DNA of 64,000 nucleotides from Natribaculum luteum (GCF_023008545.1 NZ_CP095397.1:2480001-2544000), one strand, 5' to 3'. Shown: positions 24,727 to 33,566, counted from the first letter of the stretch. Numbers and translations are program-made. Notes: generated by a model from the letters alone, not told the origin.

Positions 24727-27700
24727 CTACTCGGGCCCGGTCAGAGACAGCTCCTCGAACAGCGCGTCGAAGAGTTTGCGTTCGGCAGCGCGGACGTGCT
24801 GGTGGAACGTCGCCGACGTGATGTCGAGCGAGTCGGCGACGTCTTCCCCGGAACTGTTTCGTGGCCACTCGAAGAAGCCGGCGAAGTAAGCCGTCTCGAG
24901 TGCGGTCCGCTGTCGGTCCGTCAACTCGTCCATCCAGGCCTGCTTGACCAGCCGTGGGATGTCCGACGAACGCGCCACCTGCCTGCGAGCCAGCGGTTCG
25001 ATGGCGGGATACGCTTCTTCGATCGTCTCGATCACCTGCCGGACGTTCGCTCCCTGTGGGAGGTGGACGGTCATTCGGTAGTCGCCGTCTTCGATTGCCG
25101 ACTGGCTGACGGACCCGCCGTGGGACGCGACCGTCGACAGGATGGTCGGCTCCGACAGCCGGAGCTCGAACTGGATCTCGCCGAAGCGCTCGTCGATCAC
25201 GGACACTCCGTCCCACTGTGGCAACTGCTCGACGAGCGCTTCGACGGCGGACATCCCGTCGTCGGTCGCCGTTCCGTACACGAGGTACTCGCCGTCGGCG
25301 ACGGGAACCGTCTGGTCGAAGGTGATTCGCTCGTCGGTCGAGGCCGAGACGTCGAACGCCTCGAAGAAGTCTCGAATCTGGAACTCGAGTTCGACGACCT
25401 GGTCGCTGGTCAGTGCACGTTTGCGTTCGACGGCAGCGATCGCGTGGCCGACGATTTCGCCGAGTTGGCTGATCACCGTCCGCTCGTCGTCGGTGAACGC
25501 GTACGGCCGTTCTGCGTAGACGTTCAGGACGCCGTAGAGCGTGCCCTCGTGGACGATCGGGATCGCGGCCGACGAACGAAAGCCGTAGTCGCTGATCTGC
25601 TCGCGCCAGGGGTCGTGTCTGGTATCTTCACGGATGTCCTGAGTGGTCTGGATCTCGCGTTGCAAGACCGCCCGCCCCGTGGGCCCCTGACTGCGCTCGT
25701 CGTCGGGATCGACGGATATCGTAATTCCCTCGAGATAGCCCTCGATGCCCGCCTCCGTCCGCAGGTCAACCGTCTGTGTCTGCGAGTCGACGGCGCCGAT
25801 CCAGGCGAACGCGTACGACTCCATCTCGGCGAGTCGCTGGCAGACGATCTCTTCGATCTCCTCGCGGGTGGACTGTTCGATGATCGCGTCGGTGATCTCC
25901 CGGACGAGTTCGTTGAGTTCGTTGAGTGCTGCGAGTTGGCCGCGCTGGCGTTCGAGGTTCTGTTCCCGTTCGACTCGATCGTAGGCGGTCTCGGCGTTTG
26001 CGGCCAGGACCTCGACGAGGTGGCGGGTCCGATCGTCGAGCGACCCGATCTCGTCCGAACCGACGACGATGATCCCGTGGTCGCCTATCGGCACGAATAG
26101 CCCCGACCGCATCTCGGTGTCGTGGGCTTGCAACCGCGGCGATTCGAATATGTCGTCGTAGTTCCGTGACTCGCCCGTGGCGAAGACGTGACCGGTGATG
26201 CTCTCGTCGCCGGGCGGCACTTCGGGGAACGCCTGTCGCATGAAGTCGGCTTCGACCGACCGCGCGCCGGGAACGAGCAGGTCCCGATCGTCGTCGTGCC
26301 GATAGACGATTACGCCGGGGAGGTCGAGGACGTTCGACGCTGCGTCGACGACGGTCTCGCCAACTTCCGCCTTCGTCGTCGAGCGAATCATCTGCCGCGT
26401 CGAGTCGTGGAGGGCCTGCAACGTCTCCTCGAACTGTCTGCGGTCGGTGACGTCCTGTGACATCGCCATGGCGGCGAACACGTCGCCGTCGTCGTCGGTC
26501 AGCGGGAGCACCCAGAACTTGAACGATCGTCCCTGAAACTCGAGTTCGAACGAGGTCGTCTCGCCCTCGAGTGCGGCCCGGTAGTTGGGTTCGACGATCT
26601 CCCGGACGTCATCGGGATAGACGTCCTGTACCCGTTCGCCCCGGAGGTCGGCAGCGTCGATGTCGAGTCTCTCGAAGCCTTTCCCCTCGACGAGCGTGTG
26701 CCGCAGTTCCTCGTCGAGGAGAACGACACCCCCGTTCGGGAAGTTCTCCGCGAGGGTGCGGTAGCGTCGTTCGGACTCCTCGAGTGCACGTTCGCGCTCG
26801 AGTCGGGTGGAGACGTCCCGAACGACGCCACATCGACCGTAGCCGTCGCCGACCGGGAAGGGAGCGAACCGGGTTTCGACCGGTACGGTCTCACCGTCTT
26901 TTCGCACGAGATCGAGTTCGAGGATGCCCGCCTCGCGGTCGCCGGCGACGATCTGGTCGCTCATCTCGGTTGCCGTGGCGTTGATCTGCTCGCTGTGGAC
27001 GACTTTGGCGGGTTTCCCGAGCAGTTCCTCCCGGTCGTATCCCACTAACTCGAGGAACGCGTCGTTGGCCATCACGAACCGCTCGTCGTCGTCGAGCGCG
27101 TAGACTCCGTCGTCGATCGTCTCGACGATCTTTCTGTACTGTTCGAGTTTCTGCTCGCGCTCCTTTCGTTCGGTGATGTCACGGAAGTACACCGACAGTC
27201 CCGACTCGGAGGGGTAGATGTTGCCCTCGACCCAGAACCCCAGCGGCTCGTAGTGAGTTTCGAAGCTGGTCGGTTCCTGTGTCGACAGCGCCCGGTGGAA
27301 CCTCTCCCAGGCGTCGGTCTCGGCAGCCTGCGGAAACGTCTCCCAGATGCTCTCCCCGAGGAGCTCTTCTCTGGAGTGCTGGAGCAGCTCTTCGGCCCGG
27401 TCGTTGACGTACGTAAACCGGTACTCGTCGTCGACCGCGTAGAACGCGTCGTCGATCCGCTTGAAAATCTCGTCCAGTTCTCGCTCGAGGTCGTCGCGCT
27501 GTTGACGGAGCCGCTGCTCGTACTCGCGCCGGTCGGTCATGTCCCGGGTGACCTTGGCGTACCCCGCGAGGTCGCCGTCCTCGTCGTGAATGGCAGTGAG
27601 GGTGACGTAAGCCCAGAACCGCGAGCCGTCCTTTCGCACCCGCCACCCTTCGTCCTCGGTCGAGCCGTCCGCCGCGGCGTCGGCCAGGTTTCGCTCGGGA

Positions 27701-28542
27701 ACGCCCTCGTCTGCCGCCTCGTCCGTGTAGAACGTAGAGACGTGTTCGCCCACGATCTCTTCGCGTTCGTATCCCTTGATCTGCTCGGCACCCCGGTTCC
27801 AGGTGGAGACCCGTCCGTCGGCGTCGAGCATGAAGATGGCGTACTCCTCGGTCGCGTCTATCATCGACCGGAACTGGCGTTCGCGCTCCGAGAGCGCCTG
27901 CTCCGCGCGCTTCTGGTCTGTGATATCGGTGATTACCCCCTCGAGGATTTCGTACTCGTCGTCATCGTCACCGACGCCGTATCCGCGTTCCTGGACCCAG
28001 CGGGTGTTTCCGTCGGCGGTCTGGATGCGAAACTGGAGGCTAAATTGGCCGTCCTCGTCCAGTTGCGCCTGTACCTCCTCTCGGACGTAGTCAGCGTCGT
28101 CCGGATGGACGACGTCCCGTTCCCAGCTCACGTCGCCGGATTCCAGGGTGGCAGGATCGTACCCGGTGATCTCGGCGCAGCCGTCGCTGACGAACGACAT
28201 CGGCCAGCCCTCCCCGTATCGGCAGCGGTACACGATCCCCGGTACGTTGTCGACGAGTCGCGAGAGCATCTGTTCGTGCTCGTCGGTCGATCGGTCGTGG
28301 TCGTCGTCCGCTTCGACGGAACCGTCGCGCGCCGACAGCCACCAGACGCGTCCTCGAGCGCCGACTTTCTTGGTCTCGACGGCGTCTCGCTCGACGAGGC
28401 GGTCCAGCCGCTCGTAGGCGGCACGGCGGGTGATTTCCAGTTCCGCTGCGACTTCGCTCGTCGTAAGCGGCGTTCGGGGAGACGCCATTCGATCGAAGAC
28501 GGCCAGCGTTTCACTGAGAGCGTCCAGGTTCCCGCCAGACAT
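24727..28542 (-). CDS. Large Bat-type regulator with five PAS and two GAF domains
   Basis: This 1271-residue protein joins many sensing domains to DNA-binding ends. In order: an N-terminal winged helix at about 1-75 (TTSEVAAELEITRRAAYERLDRL); PAS domains near 90-215, 220-345, 350-470, 475-595 and 600-725; GAF domains near 735-890 and 900-1055; a Bat-type domain near 1065-1200; and an HTH-10 helix-turn-helix at the C-terminus (LTDRQRTALETAYFAGFFEWPRNSSGEDVA in part). Unlike a histidine kinase it has no HATPase. It probably reads several signals, such as redox, light or small molecules, and acts directly on transcription. The ATG lies close to the C-terminal end of the divergent upstream region near 28542. 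It is unusually long for the bacterioopsin-activator family. Confidence 0.9.
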   Translation of the reverse strand: MSGGNLDALSETLAVFDRMASPRTPLTTSEVAAELEITRRAAYERLDRLVERDAVETKKVGARGRVWWLSARDGSVEADDDHDRSTDEHEQMLSRLVDNVPGIVYRCRYGEGWPMSFVSDGCAEITGYDPATLESGDVSWERDVVHPDDADYVREEVQAQLDEDGQFSLQFRIQTADGNTRWVQERGYGVGDDDDEYEILEGVITDITDQKRAEQALSERERQFRSMIDATEEYAIFMLDADGRVSTWNRGAEQIKGYEREEIVGEHVSTFYTDEAADEGVPERNLADAAADGSTEDEGWRVRKDGSRFWAYVTLTAIHDEDGDLAGYAKVTRDMTDRREYEQRLRQQRDDLERELDEIFKRIDDAFYAVDDEYRFTYVNDRAEELLQHSREELLGESIWETFPQAAETDAWERFHRALSTQEPTSFETHYEPLGFWVEGNIYPSESGLSVYFRDITERKEREQKLEQYRKIVETIDDGVYALDDDERFVMANDAFLELVGYDREELLGKPAKVVHSEQINATATEMSDQIVAGDREAGILELDLVRKDGETVPVETRFAPFPVGDGYGRCGVVRDVSTRLERERALEESERRYRTLAENFPNGGVVLLDEELRHTLVEGKGFERLDIDAADLRGERVQDVYPDDVREIVEPNYRAALEGETTSFELEFQGRSFKFWVLPLTDDDGDVFAAMAMSQDVTDRRQFEETLQALHDSTRQMIRSTTKAEVGETVVDAASNVLDLPGVIVYRHDDDRDLLVPGARSVEADFMRQAFPEVPPGDESITGHVFATGESRNYDDIFESPRLQAHDTEMRSGLFVPIGDHGIIVVGSDEIGSLDDRTRHLVEVLAANAETAYDRVEREQNLERQRGQLAALNELNELVREITDAIIEQSTREEIEEIVCQRLAEMESYAFAWIGAVDSQTQTVDLRTEAGIEGYLEGITISVDPDDERSQGPTGRAVLQREIQTTQDIREDTRHDPWREQISDYGFRSSAAIPIVHEGTLYGVLNVYAERPYAFTDDERTVISQLGEIVGHAIAAVERKRALTSDQVVELEFQIRDFFEAFDVSASTDERITFDQTVPVADGEYLVYGTATDDGMSAVEALVEQLPQWDGVSVIDERFGEIQFELRLSEPTILSTVASHGGSVSQSAIEDGDYRMTVHLPQGANVRQVIETIEEAYPAIEPLARRQVARSSDIPRLVKQAWMDELTDRQRTALETAYFAGFFEWPRNSSGEDVADSLDITSATFHQHVRAAERKLFDALFEELSLTGPE

Positions 28543-28752
28543 GCACCCTTATAACTGGGCGAACGTTATCAATCCTCCGTTGACGGAACCTCTCCTCCAG
28601 GCGGGGCCGATCGACGACACTCCGCGTGCGGCAGACCAACCGCTTCGGATCTGCGGCCGAAAATGTCATAGGACTATACCAAATTTGTTAGTAGCGTCCC
28701 TTACTGTCCGCCGACTCTTCGTCACCAATACGGTCAAACCACACACCCAACA
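28543..28752. promoter_or_regulatory. Divergent promoter region of the Bat regulator and DUF7344 gene
   Basis: This 210-bp divergent gap holds TTATAAC at 28551-28556 close to the leftward start and an AT-rich patch ACTATACCAAATTTGTTAG at 28674-28692 about 65-80 bp before the rightward ATG. No clear inverted repeat is seen. The TACCAAAT core recurs before the DUF7344 gene at 17914. Confidence 0.4.
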
Positions 28753-29088
28753 ATGAATTTCGTAACGCAACCCCCGAGCGAAACGGGCGACGAGACCGTG
28801 CCCGTGAGCGACGTCTACGACGCTCTCTCGAACGAGCGGCGGCGACGAGTGCTCTCGGCACTGTCGGAAGAGACGACACCTGTCGACGTCGCCGAACTGG
28901 CTCACACCGTCGCCACGGCGGAGACGGCAGACCGGCCCCGCGGGACCCCGGACGAGCACGTCACCCAGGTCCACACGTCGCTCCACCACGTTCACCTCCC
29001 GAAACTGACGGATCTCGGACTCGTCGAGTACGACCCGGACGCGGAAACCGTCGACTGTGTCGTCGACGTCAACTCCGTTCTCGCGTAG
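28753..29088 (+). CDS. Winged-helix DUF7344-type regulator
   Basis: This 111-residue protein has the DUF7344-like winged helix: VSDVYDALSNERRRRVLSAL, then VDVAELAHTVAT, and the closing segment LHHVHLPKLTDLGLVEYDPD with the family H-x-H-L-P-x-L pattern. It is most like small haloarchaeal DNA-binding proteins that pair with Bat or HTH-10 regulators. It is divergent from the large Bat regulator, so the two may control each other; that is inference. The only other feature is a short C-terminal stretch with VDCVVDVNSV. Confidence 0.82.
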   Translation: MNFVTQPPSETGDETVPVSDVYDALSNERRRRVLSALSEETTPVDVAELAHTVATAETADRPRGTPDEHVTQVHTSLHHVHLPKLTDLGLVEYDPDAETVDCVVDVNSVLA

Positions 29089-29245
29089 TCGTTCGTCCCA
29101 CTCGCACGTACGGGGTCGGGCGTTCCGAACTCGATCGAGCGTGCACCGAACTGCTCGAGTTCTCGAGCGAGTACGCTGATCCGCGAGGATTGATGCTCCA
29201 CGTCGTGACTCTCGTTACCGGCGTCTTTTACCCAGATTAATTTTT

Positions 29246-29259
29246 GTGAAAATTATTTG
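29246..29259 (+). promoter_or_regulatory. TATA box of the CARDB exoprotein gene
   Basis: The AT-rich run TGAAAATTATTT lies about 29 bp before the ATG at 29283, and an earlier AATTTTTG run is just upstream. The spacing points to a leaderless transcript. Confidence 0.5.
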
Positions 29260-29282
29260 TGGGTGCCGTCGTAGCTCCGCGC

Positions 29283-31178
29283 ATGCACCGACGACACTAC
29301 CTGATGGGCATGAGTGCGGGGGTCGGAGTGCTGGTGTCGACGGGCGGTGGGGCCACGGTCGGCACACAGTCCGCACTGTCGGTCACGATCGTCTGGACGA
29401 ACACACCCGTCACGGGGGGCGACGTCCTCGAGGTAAACGTTCACGTTCGCAACGAGAGCGAGCGCAGCGTCACCCGCGAGATCGCTCTCGTGGTCAGCGA
29501 CGACCGGGTAGACACTACCTCCGTGACGGTCGATCCCGGAGACGTAGCGTCGGTCGACCTGGGATACGAGACCTATCCCGTGCGGCAAACCGTCGAGTTC
29601 CCGGTGACCGTCGAGACGGACGGGAGTTCGGACACGCGTACCGTCTCCGTCTTCGGCACGGACGATCCGCTCGTCCAGCGAGTGCGTCCCAGCGCCGACG
29701 TCGCCGTCCAGCCGGAGACGACCGTCATGTTCGAGGTCCAGACCGTCGCGCTCGGCCAGACGGCGTGGCACCTCGACGGCGAGTTCGTCCGGCGCTCGTT
29801 CGGCCCCTGGTACAGCGAGTACAATCGGCAGGCGGAGGCCGACTACTGGCAACACACCTTCGAGGCAACGGGAACACACGAGGTCGCCGCAGTCGTCGAG
29901 ACCGACGACTGGACCGAGACGGTCGAGTGGACGATCGACGTGACGTCAGACGGGCGGACGACGCCGAACATCGACGACGTCCAGCCGAGCGACGACACGA
30001 TCGCCACCGACCGTGACGAACCGCTCGAGGTCGCCGTCTCCGATCCCGACGGCGGCCTCGATCGCGTCGTCTGGTGGCTCGGCCACGCGGACGTGATCCT
30101 CGACGTCACGAGCGTCAGCGGGGCGGAAGCCACCGCGTCGCTGTCGGCCGACGACTTCTCGGGGTGTCACCAGTGTCCGGTCGTCGTCTGGGTGGTCGAC
30201 GAGCAGGGCGTGATCGGCGAGGCGAGTCCGTGGACGTTCGCCATCCAGGACGTCCCGCTCTCGGTGACGATCACTGGGACGACCGATCCCGTCGACGCGG
30301 GCGACGTCCTCGAGGTGCAGGCCCGACTCGAGAACACGGGAACCGCCTCGAGCACGACGGACGCCCGCCTCGTGGTCAGCGACGATGTCGTCGACGTCAC
30401 GTCTGTCTTGCTCGCTCCCGGCGAAGCGGAAACGATCGTGCTGGGGTACGAAACCTATCCCGTCCGCCAGGACGTCGAGTTCCCGGTAACCGTCGAGACC
30501 GACGACGCCGCCGACTCACAGACCGTCGAGGTGTACGGCACCGAGGAGTCCGCCGCACCGTCGCTCTCCGTGGCGATCACCGGGACGAACGCGCCGGTCG
30601 GCGCTGGCGAGTTCCTCGAGGTGACCGCCCAGGTCGAGAACACGGGCGGGACAGAAGCGACCCAGGACGTCCGTCTCGTGGTCAGCGACGACGTCGTCGA
30701 CTCCACGACGGTCTCGCTCGGCTCCGGGGAGACGACGACGGTCTCGCTCGGCTACGAGACCTACCCCGTCGAGCAAGACGTCAGCTTCCCCGTGCGCGTC
30801 GCGACCGACGACGACGCAGACGAACGCACCGTCGAGGTGTTCGCCGACGGCAATTCCGGCGATGGTGACGACTCCGGCGGCGAGCCGTCGCTCTCCGTCT
30901 CGATCAGCAGAACGAACGCCCCCGTCGACGCGGGCGAGTTCCTCCAGGTGACTGCTGCCGTCCAGAATTCGGGCTCGGCGAGCGCCACGCCGACGCTCGA
31001 GCTCGTCGTCGGCGGCGACGTGGTCGACTCCGCCTCCGTGACGGTCGGCCCCGGCCAGTCGACGACGGTCTCGCTCGGCTACGAGACCTATCCCGTCGAG
31101 CAGGACGTCAGCTTCCCCGTGACGGTCCGTGGCGGCGGCGCTTCGGCGTTGCGCACGGTTCGCGTCTTCGGCGGTTGA
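29283..31178 (+). CDS. Secreted CARDB-repeat protein
   Basis: This 631-residue protein has an N-terminal twin-arginine-like signal (MHRRHYLMGMSAGVG, hydrophobic to about 30). Four CARDB-type beta domains lie at about 31-125, 325-418, 427-520 and 535-631, each with the signature GYETYPV followed by FPVTV or FPVRV. Between the first two are two Ig-like beta domains at about 130-222 and 228-323; the latter has a Cys-x2-Cys (GCHQCPV). Such proteins are extracellular and bind surfaces or ligands, with no enzyme activity seen. The last three CARDB copies are nearly alike at DNA level, so recent repeat exchange is likely. It may be an adhesin or cell-surface stalk; a lipid anchor is absent. Confidence 0.85.
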   Translation: MHRRHYLMGMSAGVGVLVSTGGGATVGTQSALSVTIVWTNTPVTGGDVLEVNVHVRNESERSVTREIALVVSDDRVDTTSVTVDPGDVASVDLGYETYPVRQTVEFPVTVETDGSSDTRTVSVFGTDDPLVQRVRPSADVAVQPETTVMFEVQTVALGQTAWHLDGEFVRRSFGPWYSEYNRQAEADYWQHTFEATGTHEVAAVVETDDWTETVEWTIDVTSDGRTTPNIDDVQPSDDTIATDRDEPLEVAVSDPDGGLDRVVWWLGHADVILDVTSVSGAEATASLSADDFSGCHQCPVVVWVVDEQGVIGEASPWTFAIQDVPLSVTITGTTDPVDAGDVLEVQARLENTGTASSTTDARLVVSDDVVDVTSVLLAPGEAETIVLGYETYPVRQDVEFPVTVETDDAADSQTVEVYGTEESAAPSLSVAITGTNAPVGAGEFLEVTAQVENTGGTEATQDVRLVVSDDVVDSTTVSLGSGETTTVSLGYETYPVEQDVSFPVRVATDDDADERTVEVFADGNSGDGDDSGGEPSLSVSISRTNAPVDAGEFLQVTAAVQNSGSASATPTLELVVGGDVVDSASVTVGPGQSTTVSLGYETYPVEQDVSFPVTVRGGGASALRTVRVFGG

Positions 31179-31516
31179 TCGCGCCGGTTCTCGGCCACAC
31201 GAGATGTCGCCTCGTGGGCGACGTCTCCGCGTCGGCGTCTCTGCGTCGGCGTCTCGACCGCGGCGAGCGAAAGTACACGCGGCGCGCGCTGGGGAGCCGC
31301 TCGAGCACTGCGAGAGTGGCTCGACGACGCCGTGCGAGGGGCGAGTGAGTGAGTGCAACGAGCGAACGAGTCGGCTGGGGAGGGTGAGGCTATGGGCGGG
31401 ACAGAACGGGCCGGGGGCGCTCTCAATCGCTGCAGTGTCGACGATGATCGCCGTGCGGCGATGACTGCCACTGCCGCTTCCGCAGGGAGTGAGGGCTGAC
31501 GTGCTCGAGGAAAACC
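31179..31516. other. Non-coding region with short tandem repeats and a purine-rich tract
   Basis: After the CARDB stop there is no gene-like frame. At 31224-31257 a GCGTCGGCGTCTC unit occurs twice in tandem. From about 31335 to 31420 the + strand is purine-rich, with GAGTGAGTGAGTG and GGGGAGGGTGAGG. The products of the open frames are rich in Arg and Ser and are not real proteins. Confidence 0.6.
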
Positions 31517-31601
31517 GCGCCGGCCGGGATTTGAACCGAAGCAAGACGGTCGCACTCACTTCGTACGTGCGCTGCGACTTGCAGGGTTCAAATCGCCGGC
31601 G
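31517..31601. repeat. Inverted partial copies of the tRNA-Gly 3' end flanking a hairpin
   Basis: Bases 31517-31537 repeat exactly the 21 bases 31640-31660, which on the minus strand are the acceptor and T-arm of the tRNA-Gly gene next door. Bases 31585-31601 are the same sequence inverted, lacking three bases. Between them, the GCAAG and TCGCA blocks at 31541-31554 pair with TGCGA and CTTGC at 31573-31582. The whole can fold into one long hairpin. It is not a tRNA gene, since no D-arm or anticodon arm can be drawn. It could be a remnant of a tRNA-targeting element or a degenerate attachment site. Confidence 0.75.
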
Positions 31602-31638
31602 TGGCGATCATGTCTCTCACGTTCGTTCGAGACGATAA

Positions 31639-31709
31639 TGCGCCGGCCGGGATTTGAACCCGGGCCATGAGCTTGGAAGGCTCAGGTCCTGCCACTAGAC
31701 CACCGGCGC
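31639..31709 (-). tRNA. tRNA-Gly (anticodon UCC)
   Basis: Read on the minus strand, the 7-bp acceptor GCGCCGG pairs with CCGGCGC, followed by an A discriminator. The anticodon stem TGAGC/GCTCA closes the loop CTTCCAA, giving anticodon TCC for glycine. The T-arm is CCGGG-TTCAAAT-CCCGG. No intron and no encoded CCA are present, as is usual in haloarchaea. The length is 71 bases. An imperfect copy of its 3' end lies about 120 bp away. Confidence 0.95.
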
Positions 31710-31833
31710 GCACCTCCCACTTTTCGCCGTTCCCTTAAGGGAGTTTCTGTTTTCGTCGGCGATAGTGCTGTATCGTACCACGGCACGCCACACCGTGACC
31801 ACGGAAACGATCGTTCTCGAGGACCCCAGTCCG

Positions 31834-32100
31834 TCACGTCGCGCGCGACTCACCGTGACCGTCGCCACCGTCCGCGAGACAGACGTACGTTCGGGTCGTA
31901 CCGACGCTCTCGAGTGCGCGAATCCCCTCGGTGACCGCCCGCAGGAGTTCCTGGGTGGTCTCGGTTTCCAGATCCACGATGACGTCGAAGTCGCCCGTGA
32001 CGACGAACGCCTCCGTTACGGCCGGATGCTCTCGAATCTGTTCGACCAGTTCCCGTTCCGTGCCCGCCGACACCACGACGGCGACGAATGCGTGAACCAT
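31834..32100 (-). CDS. Stand-alone RAM (Lrp/AsnC ligand-binding) domain protein
   Basis: This 88-residue protein is a stand-alone RAM domain, the effector-binding half of Lrp/AsnC regulators, with no helix-turn-helix. The beta-alpha-beta pattern MVHAFVAVVVSAGTERELVEQI, then VTEAFVVTGDFDVIVDLE with the G-D-F-D-V signature, is clear. Such proteins bind amino acids and may pair with full-length Lrp proteins. The start at 32100 is used because it begins the beta strand directly; upstream codons to 32127 add a short extension. It lies downstream of the Trm9-like methyltransferase on the same strand, 81 bp away, and could share its transcript. Confidence 0.85.
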   Translation of the reverse strand: MVHAFVAVVVSAGTERELVEQIREHPAVTEAFVVTGDFDVIVDLETETTQELLRAVTEGIRALESVGTTRTYVCLADGGDGHGESRAT

Positions 32101-32181
32101 CGTAAGAAACCGACCACGACCGCACAAAAAGCCGTTTTTCAGGATTTACCGGGAGTCACGCGGACCGATCGGTCACGTCGG

Positions 32182-32838
32182 TTACTGTTCGTCGACGCCG
32201 ACGGTGGCATAGCAGTTCCCGCTCGAGAGTTCCCACTCGTGGACGTCGAGTACGCTCTCCTCGAGGTCGGCCTCGAACTCCTCGGGTGAGTAGATGTGAT
32301 AGAAGCGATCGACCGTCTCGCCGCCGGGGAGCGTCCACTCGACGGTCGTGTCGAACCCCTCGTCGGCGTCGAAGCGGTCGTGGGCGGTCGACCAGGCGCT
32401 GACGAGCGCCCGTCCGTCGGGCGCGAGCACGCGAGCGAGTTCGTCGAGACTGGTCACGCGACTCTCTCGCGTGGGGAGGTGGTGGAGGGTCGCGACGTAG
32501 ACGGCGACGTCGACGACGCCCTCAACGAGCGGGAGCGCCGCGGCGTCGCCCTGGAGCAGGTCGACGGCGAAGTCGCGCTCGAGTGCGCGCGCCCGGCCGG
32601 TCTCGAGCAAGCCGCGGCTGACGTCGAGGCCGACGGTGCGGCCGACGCGGTCGGCCAGCAACTCGGCGTGGCGACAGTTCCCACAGCCGACGTCGAGTCC
32701 GGTCGTGTCGGCACCCGTCAGGTCGGCAGGCACGCGCTCGAGGAACGACTCGACTTCGGGCCAGGCGTACTCGCGGGTCGAGGCGAAGTGCGTCGCGATG
32801 CGGTCGTAGGTCTCCCGGACGTCGGCCCGACGGTCCAT
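32182..32838 (-). CDS. Trm9-like SAM-dependent methyltransferase
   Basis: This 218-residue protein has the class I methyltransferase fold: motif I GLDVGCGNCRHAEL near 46-60, an acidic loop (LDVSRGLLE), and a motif IV-like YVATLHHLPTRESRV near 120. This order and the LHHLP motif match the Trm9/ABH8 methyltransferases that modify wobble uridine (mcm5U) of tRNA, so a tRNA substrate is plausible. In eukaryotes Trm9 works with Trm112; a Trm112-like protein is encoded in this window at 44027. The start at 32838 (MDRRADVRETYDRIA) is chosen over a longer frame. The next gene is the RAM domain. Confidence 0.82.
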   Translation of the reverse strand: MDRRADVRETYDRIATHFASTREYAWPEVESFLERVPADLTGADTTGLDVGCGNCRHAELLADRVGRTVGLDVSRGLLETGRARALERDFAVDLLQGDAAALPLVEGVVDVAVYVATLHHLPTRESRVTSLDELARVLAPDGRALVSAWSTAHDRFDADEGFDTTVEWTLPGGETVDRFYHIYSPEEFEADLEESVLDVHEWELSSGNCYATVGVDEQ

Positions 32839-33095
32839 GGTCGGCCGTGGTCGTGGACGGGGCAAAAACGTTCGCAAGTGTGGCGGCCACGAACCGGACA
32901 CTGTTCAGCATCTTTCGAGGCGGAGCCATCGGTCCCAACGAGCGAGGGCATCAGCCCGAGCGAAGTAGGGCGGGGTCGGTTACTCGAGACAGACTGTTCG
33001 ATGGACTGACCGATTGTCCCCCAGAGGGCGGGCAGGTTCGCCGCTGGATTGGGCGTTACGTTCATACCACGCGAGGTCCAAACGACACGTACGGA

Positions 33096-33566
33096 ATGAG
33101 GCGCGAGCACTTCACGCTAGATGTCAGCAATGTCGACTGGGTCGAGACGGACGGCGAGCCACGAAAGCCGTCGGTATCGATCGACTTCACCGGCCCGGAG
33201 ACGTTGCTTCGCGAGCGCCTTACCGCTCCCGATGGCGACGTTCTCGATGCGAGTGAGACGGACGTCGCCCTTCGACTCCAGGAACCACTGGACGAGGACG
33301 CGGCAGGCGTCGTCAGCGTCACCGACCGTATCACGGGCGATTTCGTCCTCGAACTCAACGAAGACGCGTCGAACGTCCTGAAGTTCATCCGGGCAGCACG
33401 GAACTACGGCGAGGTCGCGACCGAGGACGAGGGACGGTACAAAGTGTCGATCACGTTCGACGGCGAGGAGTTCGTCACCTACGACAAGCGGACGTTTCTC
33501 GTCTACGACGATCAGGGAGATCTCCTCCGCCAGCACAGCCTGATCCCGAGCGGCGTCGAACTTTGA
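33096..33566 (+). CDS. Haloarchaeal DUF5793-like protein
   Basis: This 156-residue acidic protein has a mixed beta-alpha feel. The N-terminal block MRREHFTLDVSNVDWVE is followed by a middle VVSVTDRITGDFVLELNE and a C-terminal VSITFDGEEFVTYDKRTFLVYDDQGDLL. I recall it as DUF5793, a haloarchaeal family of unknown function. No cysteines, membrane segment or signal are present. The ATG at 33096 is the first with no Arg-rich upstream extension. It is divergent from the Trm9-like gene across about 260 bp, where no gene can be seen. Confidence 0.78.
   Translation: MRREHFTLDVSNVDWVETDGEPRKPSVSIDFTGPETLLRERLTAPDGDVLDASETDVALRLQEPLDEDAAGVVSVTDRITGDFVLELNEDASNVLKFIRAARNYGEVATEDEGRYKVSITFDGEEFVTYDKRTFLVYDDQGDLLRQHSLIPSGVEL

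Noticed and set aside
31517-31601. A second tRNA gene next to tRNA-Gly
   Set aside because: It has T-arm and acceptor-like sequence in inverted orientation, but no D-arm or anticodon arm can be folded. It is reported as a repeat.
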